Source of the DNA: Gammaproteobacteria bacterium
GTDB taxonomy: Bacteria > Pseudomonadota > Gammaproteobacteria > GCA-001735895
Assembly: GCA_029882955.1 (NCBI GenBank)
Contig: JAOUJX010000309.1
Location: forward strand, 1 to 5,044
Direction: 5' to 3'
DNA length: 5,044 nucleotides
A program made the translations under genes and the position numbers. The notes beneath the pieces are model-generated. The model searched no databases. It saw nothing but the letters and a program-made list of their open reading frames with translations, and had not been told where the DNA came from. This document shows positions 1 through 5,044 of this stretch, piece by piece; within the stretch, counting starts at the first letter, position 1, and the number at the start of each line of letters is the position of its first letter.

Positions 1-677
1 ATGGCTTTGGCCACTTCGGTGGCTAAACCGCCGCGTTGCATTGGTACGCCTGATTTCATGCGGTCGACTCGACCTGCCTCACCGCCACTGGCGTGCATCT
101 CGGTATAAATCAAACCCGGTCGAACAGCGTTGACACGGATGCCCTGGTTCGCGACTTCACTGGCCAGGCCAATAGTCATAGAATCGATGGCTCCCTTGGA
201 TGCGGCATAGTCCACATATTCGTGGGCCGCACCAAGCAGCGCGGCGCGCGATGACAGGTTAACAATAGCGCCACCTTTGCCACCATGTTTATGGGACATA
301 CGAAGCACAGCTGCGCGGGCACAAAGGAAACTGCCGCCGACATTGGTATCGAATACGCGCTTTAGTCGTTGTAGAGAAATATCTTCGAAATCGGTTTGCG
401 CCTCGAGTATCCCGGCATTATTAACCAGTGCGGTTAACGTACCCAATTCGTTATCGATGGTTTTATAGAGCCGAAGCACGTCGACTTCGCAGGCGACATC
501 GGCCTGAACCGCGATAGCCCGTTGACCGTTTGCCTTTATGGAGGCAACTACATCTAATGCCTCGCGCTGATTATGATGGTAATTAACACAGACATCGAAA
601 CCTGCCATGGCAGCAAGGCGGGCGGTTTCTGCGCCGATGCCACGACTGGCTCCGGTAACCAGCATTATTTTATCCAT
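1..677 (-). CDS. ygfF: YgfF-like short-chain dehydrogenase/reductase (SDR), C-terminus cut by window edge
   Basis: Probable cytosolic NAD(P)(H)-dependent oxidoreductase of the classical SDR family; the physiological substrate is not known to me. The visible 225 residues show the Rossmann cofactor motif TGASRGIG (residues 8-15), an acidic residue after beta-3 (D60), the NNAG motif (86-89), the structural Asn (N112), and the catalytic Ser-Tyr-Lys set S143, Y157 and K161 (YAASK). The segment around residues 153-216, including EYVDYAASKGAID, RPGLIYTEMHASGGE and VPMQRGG, matches E. coli YgfF closely as I remember it. That supports the symbol rather than a generic FabG call. The family is about 247 residues long, so roughly 22 C-terminal residues lie beyond position 1. 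The ATG at 677 is preferred over the in-frame ATG at 665 because it leaves room for beta-1 and follows a weak AGG six nt after the upstream stop. Asn32 at the end of beta-2, where NAD enzymes usually have Asp, suggests NADP(H) use (inference). It is the last visible gene of the operon and probably coupled to the small gene before it. Confidence 0.9.
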   Translation of the reverse strand, partial: MDKIMLVTGASRGIGAETARLAAMAGFDVCVNYHHNQREALDVVASIKANGQRAIAVQADVACEVDVLRLYKTIDNELGTLTALVNNAGILEAQTDFEDISLQRLKRVFDTNVGGSFLCARAAVLRMSHKHGGKGGAIVNLSSRAALLGAAHEYVDYAASKGAIDSMTIGLASEVANQGIRVNAVRPGLIYTEMHASGGEAGRVDRMKSGVPMQRGGLATEVAKA

Positions 678-690
678 AATCGCCTATTGG
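678..690 (-). promoter_or_regulatory. Weak ribosome binding site of ygfF overlapping the upstream stop codon
   Basis: Read on the minus strand, the bases before the ygfF ATG are CCAATAGGCGATT. The AGG core (685-683) lies five bases before the ATG and shares bases with the TAG stop (686-684) of the preceding 107-residue gene. The match to the anti-Shine-Dalgarno sequence is short. The overlap with the stop codon suggests that ribosomes finishing the upstream gene help start ygfF. That coupling is inference. Confidence 0.45.
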
Positions 691-1007
691 TAGATTAATT
701 CCAGTATTTCTCCGGCGGGACTATTTTTGTATTTAGCCTGCAGGCCCAAAACACCACGGGTTTCCTGGCATATTTCAATAATTATCTGTAGGTCGGGAGT
801 TTGCAAGCTTTTAATCCGATCAAGGGCTTCCGGGTGCTGATTGTAAACAATCATTGAACCGGGGTTTCGATTAATAAGCTGGGCCAAATCGGTTGTTGGA
901 ATGCAATCTTCAGCGTCTGGCAGCAAAATGGCCGTAAAAGGCTGATCACCCGCTGCGAGCGCACGGGTAATAATCCGATTGGTACAGCTGCGTTTGATAG
1001 TTAACAT
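684..1007 (-). CDS. Small protein of unknown function, 107 residues
   Basis: I do not recognise this family. From the ATG at 1007 it encodes 107 residues, starting MLTIKRSCTNRII and ending EILELIYQ. The pattern of hydrophobic runs (TAILLP 25-30, SMIVYN 51-56, LQIIIEIC 73-80) alternating with charged, helix-like stretches suggests a small soluble alpha/beta fold. There is no signal peptide or membrane segment. Cysteines at 8, 35 and 80 do not form a paired metal motif. The frame stays open upstream to a GTG at 1058, but that start would overlap the end of hslO by 35 bases. The ATG 16 nt after the hslO stop is preferred, although no clear Shine-Dalgarno sequence precedes it. The stop lies 6 nt before ygfF, which argues for a real gene in the same operon. 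The position after a redox chaperone and before an SDR hints at a stress or redox setting but assigns no function. Confidence 0.7.
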   Translation of the reverse strand: MLTIKRSCTNRIITRALAAGDQPFTAILLPDAEDCIPTTDLAQLINRNPGSMIVYNQHPEALDRIKSLQTPDLQIIIEICQETRGVLGLQAKYKNSPAGEILELIYQ

Positions 1008-1023
1008 GATTATGGTGTCATTA

Positions 1024-1896
1024 TTAATGTCTGGTGGGGCTAATCTGTGAGGCGTCACTGTCGTTGAACAATGCGCCGAGGTCGACCTTATCGAACTGAT
1101 AGCGGCTATTACAGAATTCGCAGGTAATTGAAACCTCTTCCTGCTCTTCTATGATGGCGTCGATTTCGGACTTGCCGAGCGACAACAGCATATCGCGGGT
1201 ACGCTCCACTGAACAGGAACAGGCAAACTCGACCGGGTCCGGGTCGAAAACACGAAGACTCTCCTGATGAAACAGGCGTCCAAGTATTTGTTCGACGGGG
1301 AGTTTGAGCAGCTCTTCCGGTTCTGTAGTTGCGGCTAATAGTGTGAGCCGGTTCCAGGCATCGGCATCGCCACTGTCTTCGGGTAGTTTCTGTAGCATCA
1401 TGCCGCTCGCGCCTTTTACATTACAGGCCAGAACAAATTGAGTCGGTAACTGTTCCGATTGATCGAAATAGGCCTGTAGTGCTTCGGCGAGGTTGTCACC
1501 ACTGAGTGGCACTATGCCTTGATGGGGTTTTGCTGTGCCGTTCTTGATGGTGATAACAAGCTTGTCGCTTTCGAAAATATCGCGAAGACTTTTTTGATCT
1601 TCGAGCTCACGAGACTGGCGTACGATGCCACGAATGGTATGTGATGAAGTGGCCTCTGCGACGAGTAGATGAATTGCGCCGCTGCCGCGAATTTGCAGGC
1701 TGATACTGCCGTCTATCTTCAGGGTCTCGACCATCAATGCGGCAGCTGCCAGTGCATGTCCGAGCAAATCTAAGGCAACGCCGCTGGCGTCTGACTGACT
1801 GACGATCTGTTGCCAGCTTGCATCGAGTGAAACATGTTGTCCGCGAATGAGGTGCTCCTCGAACAGAAACCGATGCATATGATCCGGGCTTTTCAT
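1024..1896 (-). CDS. hslO: Hsp33, redox-regulated holdase chaperone
   Basis: Cytosolic chaperone that is inactive when reduced and zinc-bound. In the known family, oxidants such as HOCl, or peroxide plus heat, form disulfides, release zinc, unfold the linker and expose binding surfaces for unfolding proteins. The 290-residue product is the usual length (E. coli about 292). The N-terminal domain covers about residues 1-180 and includes the HRFLFEEHLIRG start region, RGIVR (89-93) and SEQLPT (147-152), which resemble E. coli Hsp33. A helical linker follows (about 181-222). The C-terminal redox switch has all four zinc cysteines in CXC (C226, C228) and CXXC (C259, C262) motifs. C158 is an extra cysteine outside the switch. 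The ATG at 1896 gives the same distance to the conserved His-Arg as in E. coli; the TTG just before it (1899) is less likely. The start overlaps the gatB stop by one base (TGATG) and has no strong Shine-Dalgarno sequence, so coupling to gatB is likely. Confidence 0.96.
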   Translation of the reverse strand: MKSPDHMHRFLFEEHLIRGQHVSLDASWQQIVSQSDASGVALDLLGHALAAAALMVETLKIDGSISLQIRGSGAIHLLVAEATSSHTIRGIVRQSRELEDQKSLRDIFESDKLVITIKNGTAKPHQGIVPLSGDNLAEALQAYFDQSEQLPTQFVLACNVKGASGMMLQKLPEDSGDADAWNRLTLLAATTEPEELLKLPVEQILGRLFHQESLRVFDPDPVEFACSCSVERTRDMLLSLGKSEIDAIIEEQEEVSITCEFCNSRYQFDKVDLGALFNDSDASQISPTRH

Positions 1897-3338
1897 CAAA
1901 CTGACTTTAACTTATCGCGCAACATTTGATTCACCTGCCCCGGATTGGCCTTGCCCTTCGATTGTTTCATAATCTGGCCGACAAAAAAGCCAAGCACTTT
2001 TTCCTTGCCGGCGCGGAACTGTTCGACCTGGTCCGGGTTAGCGGCAATGACTTCATCGATTATTGATTCGATCGCGCCACTGTCGGTGATCTGCTTCAGC
2101 CCCTGCGCTTCGATGATGGCGTCGGCAGAGCCTTCGCCCTGCCACATGGCTTCGAATACCTGCTTGGCGATTTTGCCCGAAATGGTATTGTCGGCAATGC
2201 GTTCGATGAGCTCGGTGAGCATGACAGCAGTTATCGGCGAGGCCTGAATATCGAGATCGGCTTTATTCAATGCGCCGGTTAAATCTCCCAGTATCCAGTT
2301 AGCGATCAGGGCGCCGAGTGTGGGAGCCTTCGCCAGTGCTTGCTCGAAGTAGTCGGCTACGTCGCGACTAGTGGTCAGGAGTTCAGCGTTATAGTCGGAC
2401 AAACCTAAGTCACCGATATAGCGCTGGCGCTTCTGTTCGGGTAGTTCGGGCAGAGCGGCTCGAATTCTTTTAATATCTTCATCGGTGACGGCAACCGGTA
2501 ACAAATCCGGATCAGGGAAGTAGCGATAATCGTTGGCTTCTTCCTTGCTGCGCATCGAGCGGGTTTCATCCTTATCGGCGTCGTAGAGGCGGGTTTCCTG
2601 AACGACTTTAGCTCCGTCTTCGATCAGATCGATCTGACGTTCGACTTCGAAGTTAATCGCGCGTTCAAGAAAGCGAAACGAGTTGATGTTTTTGATCTCC
2701 GCTCGTGTACCGAGCGCTTTCTCGCCCATAGGCCGCACCGAAACATTGGCATCGCAGCGAAAAGAACCTTCCTGCATGTTACCGTCGCATATTTCGAGAT
2801 ATTGTACCAGCGCGTGAATTTTACGCGCATAGGCGACCGCTTCTTTGGCCGAGCGCATATCCGGGTCGGATACGATTTCGAGCAGAGGGGTACCCGCACG
2901 ATTTAAATCGATACCGGTTTGATCGGGGAATTCCTCGTGCAGAGACTTACCGGCATCCTCTTCGAGATGCGCCCGTGTCACGCCAATGATTTTGCTCTGA
3001 CCGTCCTCGAGACTAATACTGAGATTACCAGGGCCCACGATGGGCAACTCAAACTGAGATATCTGATAGCCCTTGGGTAAATCGGGATAAAAATAATTCT
3101 TGCGTGCAAAGACTGAAACGGGTGTTATTTCCGCATCAATGGCGACACCAAATTTAATCGCCATATTAACGGCTTCGGCGTTGAGTACCGGCAAAACACC
3201 CGGAAATCCGAGATCTACGGCGCAAGCCTGGGTATTCGGTTCGGAGCCGAAGGTTGTCGAGGCGGCGGAAAATATTTTGCTCTTGGTAGCGAGCTGGGCG
3301 TGAATTTCGAGCCCGATGACGGTTTCCCAGGCGACCAT
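1896..3338 (-). CDS. gatB: Asp-tRNA(Asn)/Glu-tRNA(Gln) amidotransferase subunit B
   Basis: Subunit B of the heterotrimeric GatCAB amidotransferase. It binds the misacylated tRNA, activates the Glu or Asp side chain with ATP, and accepts ammonia channelled from GatA. The 480-residue length is normal. The N-terminal cradle (about residues 1-290) carries WETVIGLEIHAQL (4-16), KNYFYPDLPKGYQISQ (80-95), AHLEEDAGK (123-131), DLNRAGTPLLEIVSDPDMRS (144-163), EGSFRCDANVSVRP (190-203), EIKNINSFRFLERA (214-227) and NDYRYFPDPDLLPV (269-282). E11, H13, E126/E127 and E154 are candidate metal and active-site residues by analogy to the S. aureus enzyme as I recall it. A helical domain follows, then a YqeY-like tRNA-binding tail (about 335-480) ending with GKANPGQVNQMLRDKL (462-477). 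The ATG at 3338 shares its A with the gatA stop (TAATG) and is served by a near-perfect Shine-Dalgarno sequence. The 3' end overlaps the hslO start by one base. The gene is intact. Confidence 0.98.
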   Translation of the reverse strand: MVAWETVIGLEIHAQLATKSKIFSAASTTFGSEPNTQACAVDLGFPGVLPVLNAEAVNMAIKFGVAIDAEITPVSVFARKNYFYPDLPKGYQISQFELPIVGPGNLSISLEDGQSKIIGVTRAHLEEDAGKSLHEEFPDQTGIDLNRAGTPLLEIVSDPDMRSAKEAVAYARKIHALVQYLEICDGNMQEGSFRCDANVSVRPMGEKALGTRAEIKNINSFRFLERAINFEVERQIDLIEDGAKVVQETRLYDADKDETRSMRSKEEANDYRYFPDPDLLPVAVTDEDIKRIRAALPELPEQKRQRYIGDLGLSDYNAELLTTSRDVADYFEQALAKAPTLGALIANWILGDLTGALNKADLDIQASPITAVMLTELIERIADNTISGKIAKQVFEAMWQGEGSADAIIEAQGLKQITDSGAIESIIDEVIAANPDQVEQFRAGKEKVLGFFVGQIMKQSKGKANPGQVNQMLRDKLKSV

Positions 3339-4786
3339 TATTTCACCTCCGGAGATTGTAAATGCCAGTCGTTGGAGAGCTGAAACTGGTGTGCGGTGTT
3401 CAGTAATCTGGCTTCATCGAAATAATTACCGACTAACTGTAAGCCTACCGGCAGACCCTGGCTAAATCCGGCCGGGATCGACATACCGGGTAAGCCCGCG
3501 AGGTTAAGCGAGATGGTATAAATATCCTGCAAATACATACTTACAGGATCGTCAGTTTTATCGCCCAGCTTGAAGGCGATTTCGGGGGTAGTGGGTGCGG
3601 CGATGATATCGACCTGTTTAAATGCCTGTTCGAAGTCCTGTTTAATCAGGCGTCTAACCTGCTGCGCCTTAAGATAATAAGCATCGTAGTAACCAGCGGA
3701 CAAGGCATAAGTGCCGAGCATGATGCGGCGTTTGACTTCTTCGCCGAAACCTTCGCCGCGTGAGCGTTTGTAAAGGTCTTCAAGGTCCTGGGGATTACTG
3801 CAACGGTGGCCGAAACGCACGCCATCGAAGCGCGATAAATTAGAAGAGCATTCTGCGAGAGCGACGACATAGTAAACCGGGATCGAATATTTTGTATGTG
3901 GCAGACTGATCTCGACAATTTCAGCCCCAAGTCTGCGATACTCGTCGATTGCAGACTCGATGACCGAGGCGACACCGGCTTCCAGACCTTCGGCAAAGTA
4001 CTCTTTTGGTAAGCCGATTTTCAAGCCTTTGATGTCACTGCCCAGGCCCTGGCTATAATCGGGGACAGGCTGATCGATTGAGGTTGAATCGCGCGGGTCA
4101 AATCCCGCCATGGTATTTAACAAAATGGCACAATCCTCTGCCGTACGCGCAAAAGGGCCGCCCTGGTCGAGGCTGGAGCCGAAGGCTATCATGCCGTAAC
4201 GCGAAACCCGGCCGTAAGTGGGTTTAATACCGGTGACACCGCAAAGTGCTGCCGGTTGGCGGATCGACCCGCCGGTATCGGTGCCGGTAGCAGCGGGCGC
4301 TAAACCAGCAGCAACTGCGGCGGCTGAACCGCCTGAAGAACCGCCAGGTACGCGTTCGTGGTCCCAGGGGTTGGCTACGCTTCCGTAGTAACTGTTTTCA
4401 TTCGAAGACCCCATGGCGAACTCATCCATGTTGGTCTTGCCGAGCATTACCGAACCGGCTTCGTTGAAATTTCCGATGATCGTAGCGTCGTAGGGGGCGA
4501 CGAAATTATCCAGCATTTTCGAGCCACAGGAAGTTCTTACCCCGTCGGTACAGAAAACGTCTTTGTGTGCGATCGGTACCCCGGTGAGCAACTGCGCTTC
4601 GCCACTGGCGATTCGCTGGTCGGCAGCTTTGGCCTGTTGCAGCGCGAGATCTTCGGTGATACTGATGTAACAGTTAATTGCCGGGTTATGCTGCTTTATT
4701 GCGGCTAGATAATCCTGCGTGATCTCGACGCTGGAGAAATCCCTCTTTGTCAGACCCTGTTGAATCTGGCTAATAGTTTTGCTCAT
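3338..4786 (-). CDS. gatA: Asp-tRNA(Asn)/Glu-tRNA(Gln) amidotransferase subunit A
   Basis: Glutaminase subunit of GatCAB, from the amidase-signature family. It hydrolyses glutamine to ammonia, which travels through a channel to GatB for transamidation. The 482-residue product has the complete Ser-cisSer-Lys triad: K75 (in HKD), S150 (in GGSSGGSA) and S174 (in TDTGGSIRQP). R354 and D421 sit where the glutamine-binding Arg and Asp of S. aureus GatA are, as I recall them; the numbering shift of four is constant across all these positions, which supports the start chosen. Other family landmarks are KTNMDEFAMGSS (117-128), GIKPTYGRVSRYGM (186-199) and GLPVGLQLVG (444-453). The frame extends to an ATG at 4840 inside gatC, but that adds 18 unconserved residues. 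The ATG at 4786, preceded by a good Shine-Dalgarno sequence and starting MSKTISQIQQGL, fits the family. It lies 10 nt after gatC and overlaps gatB by one base. Confidence 0.98.
   Translation of the reverse strand: MSKTISQIQQGLTKRDFSSVEITQDYLAAIKQHNPAINCYISITEDLALQQAKAADQRIASGEAQLLTGVPIAHKDVFCTDGVRTSCGSKMLDNFVAPYDATIIGNFNEAGSVMLGKTNMDEFAMGSSNENSYYGSVANPWDHERVPGGSSGGSAAAVAAGLAPAATGTDTGGSIRQPAALCGVTGIKPTYGRVSRYGMIAFGSSLDQGGPFARTAEDCAILLNTMAGFDPRDSTSIDQPVPDYSQGLGSDIKGLKIGLPKEYFAEGLEAGVASVIESAIDEYRRLGAEIVEISLPHTKYSIPVYYVVALAECSSNLSRFDGVRFGHRCSNPQDLEDLYKRSRGEGFGEEVKRRIMLGTYALSAGYYDAYYLKAQQVRRLIKQDFEQAFKQVDIIAAPTTPEIAFKLGDKTDDPVSMYLQDIYTISLNLAGLPGMSIPAGFSQGLPVGLQLVGNYFDEARLLNTAHQFQLSNDWHLQSPEVK
3343..3350 (-). 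promoter_or_regulatory. Strong ribosome binding site of gatB inside the end of gatA
   Basis: On the minus strand this reads GGAGGTGA, an almost perfect anti-16S match, with seven bases between GGAGG and the gatB ATG. It is embedded in the last codons of gatA, whose stop overlaps the gatB start. A strong site plus stop/start overlap should keep GatA and GatB output closely matched, as expected for a 1:1:1 complex. It is by far the best ribosome binding site in the window. Confidence 0.85.
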
Positions 4787-4793
4787 ATTGTCG

Positions 4794-4798
4794 CCCTC
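4794..4798 (-). promoter_or_regulatory. Ribosome binding site of gatA overlapping the gatC stop
   Basis: On the minus strand this reads GAGGG, with eight bases between GAGG and the gatA ATG at 4786. It shares bases with the gatC TGA stop (4799-4797). This site decides the gatA start: the upstream in-frame ATG at 4840 lies within gatC and would produce a non-family N-terminal extension. Confidence 0.75.
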
Positions 4799-5044
4799 AC
4801 TCGATGACTTTGGGAACGCGATACAATCCGTGTTCAACATCGGGTGCGATGCTCTGAAACTTGTCGCGTAAATTGGGCTCGGTGACGGCGTCTTCCCGTA
4901 ATCTCTGCGTGGCGTCTAGTGGATGGGCCATGGGTGTAATTCCGCTAGTATCGAGCTCGTTCATCTGCTCGACCAGGTTGAGAATATCGGTTAACGCCGA
5001 GGTATATTGATCGAGGTTTTCGTCATCGATTTGCAGACGTGCTA
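4797..5044 (-). CDS. gatC: Asp-tRNA(Asn)/Glu-tRNA(Gln) amidotransferase subunit C, N-terminus cut by window edge
   Basis: Small subunit of GatCAB that wraps around the GatA-GatB interface and is needed for proper folding and assembly of the complex. The visible 81 C-terminal residues begin ARLQIDDENLDQYTSAL and contain the amphipathic helix ILNLVEQMNELDTSGITPMAH (positions 20-40 of the fragment), the family LREDAVTEPNLRDK segment (48-61), and the conserved ending HGLYRVPKVIE. The C-terminal strand VPKVIE is the hallmark of GatC. The family is about 95 residues long, so about 14 N-terminal residues lie beyond 5044. The gene is too short and too truncated to appear as a long open frame, but the match and the place directly before gatA make the call firm. 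Its promoter, probably that of the whole operon, is outside the window. Confidence 0.95.
   Translation of the reverse strand, partial: ARLQIDDENLDQYTSALTDILNLVEQMNELDTSGITPMAHPLDATQRLREDAVTEPNLRDKFQSIAPDVEHGLYRVPKVIE

Noticed and set aside
277..468. Open frame of 63 codons on the plus strand
   Set aside because: It is antisense to the SDR catalytic region, with no ribosome binding site or family resemblance.
1945..2247. Open frame of 100 codons on the plus strand
   Set aside because: It is antisense to the GatB YqeY-like tail. Its Ser/Met/Cys-rich translation is typical of a shadow frame.
2624..2899. Open frame of 91 codons on the minus strand in a different frame of gatB
   Set aside because: It sits inside the most conserved part of the GatB cradle, and its Arg/Lys/Ser-rich translation has no motif.
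3100..3303. Open frame of 67 codons on the plus strand
   Set aside because: It is antisense to the N-terminal part of gatB and shows no supporting features.
3347..3354. Palindrome CTCCGGAG overlapping the gatB ribosome binding site, considered as a regulatory hairpin
   Set aside because: The two arms are directly adjacent with no loop, so the RNA cannot fold into a hairpin there. The symmetry is a by-product of the Shine-Dalgarno sequence.
3646..3996. Open frame of 116 codons on the minus strand in a different frame of gatA
   Set aside because: It is fully contained within the conserved GatA coding sequence and has a basic, low-quality translation with no recognisable motif.
4358..4708. Open frame of 116 codons on the plus strand
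   Set aside because: It lies wholly antisense inside gatA over its strongly conserved catalytic region, and its translation resembles no known family. It is a shadow of the gatA codon pattern.
4787..4840. Possible 18-residue N-terminal extension of GatA from an ATG at 4840
   Set aside because: The stretch overlaps the end of gatC in another frame and has no family resemblance. The ATG at 4786 has a good Shine-Dalgarno sequence and gives residue numbering that lines up with known GatA catalytic positions.
1..5044. Search for CRISPR repeats, insertion-sequence ends, tRNA or rRNA genes, riboswitches and rho-independent terminators
   Set aside because: Almost every base is within a gene and the intergenic gaps are 16 nt or shorter. 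I saw no repeat array, inverted terminal repeats, clover-leaf or GC-stem plus T-run.

Overview
The window is a densely packed, single-direction stretch of bacterial chromosome. All six genes lie on the minus strand, so transcription runs from position 5044 down to position 1. In that order they are gatC (5' end cut by the window edge), gatA, gatB, hslO, a 107-residue protein I do not recognise, and a ygfF-type short-chain dehydrogenase/reductase (3' end cut). Spacing is very tight: 10 nt between gatC and gatA, one-base stop/start overlaps at gatA/gatB and gatB/hslO, 16 nt between hslO and the unknown gene, and 6 nt before ygfF. No promoter, terminator, RNA gene, repeat array or mobile element is visible. 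The window therefore looks like the inside of one operon whose promoter and terminator both lie outside.

The host is most likely a gammaproteobacterium or a close relative. The Hsp33 protein resembles the E. coli protein from its first residues onward. The SDR follows the E. coli YgfF pattern along almost its whole length. GatCAB is the normal proteobacterial set, which E. coli itself lacks. Base composition looks balanced and even across the window, with no sign of recent transfer. This placement is inference from remembered family sequences, not from a search.

Functionally, gatC, gatA and gatB (1896-5044) encode the three subunits of the tRNA-dependent amidotransferase. That enzyme converts mischarged Glu-tRNA(Gln) and/or Asp-tRNA(Asn) into the correct Gln- or Asn-tRNA. 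GatA is the glutaminase and amidase, GatB is the kinase and tRNA-binding subunit, and GatC is the clamp. hslO (1024-1896) encodes the redox-switched holdase chaperone Hsp33 with its four zinc cysteines intact. The small unknown gene (684-1007) and the SDR (1-677) follow as a probably coupled pair. The front half is thus translation-fidelity machinery and the back half is oxidative-stress protection plus redox or unknown functions.

I looked for an unusual system and did not find strong evidence of one. The most open question is the 107-residue protein between hslO and ygfF. The next is whether the tight coupling of hslO to gatB is conserved and meaningful.
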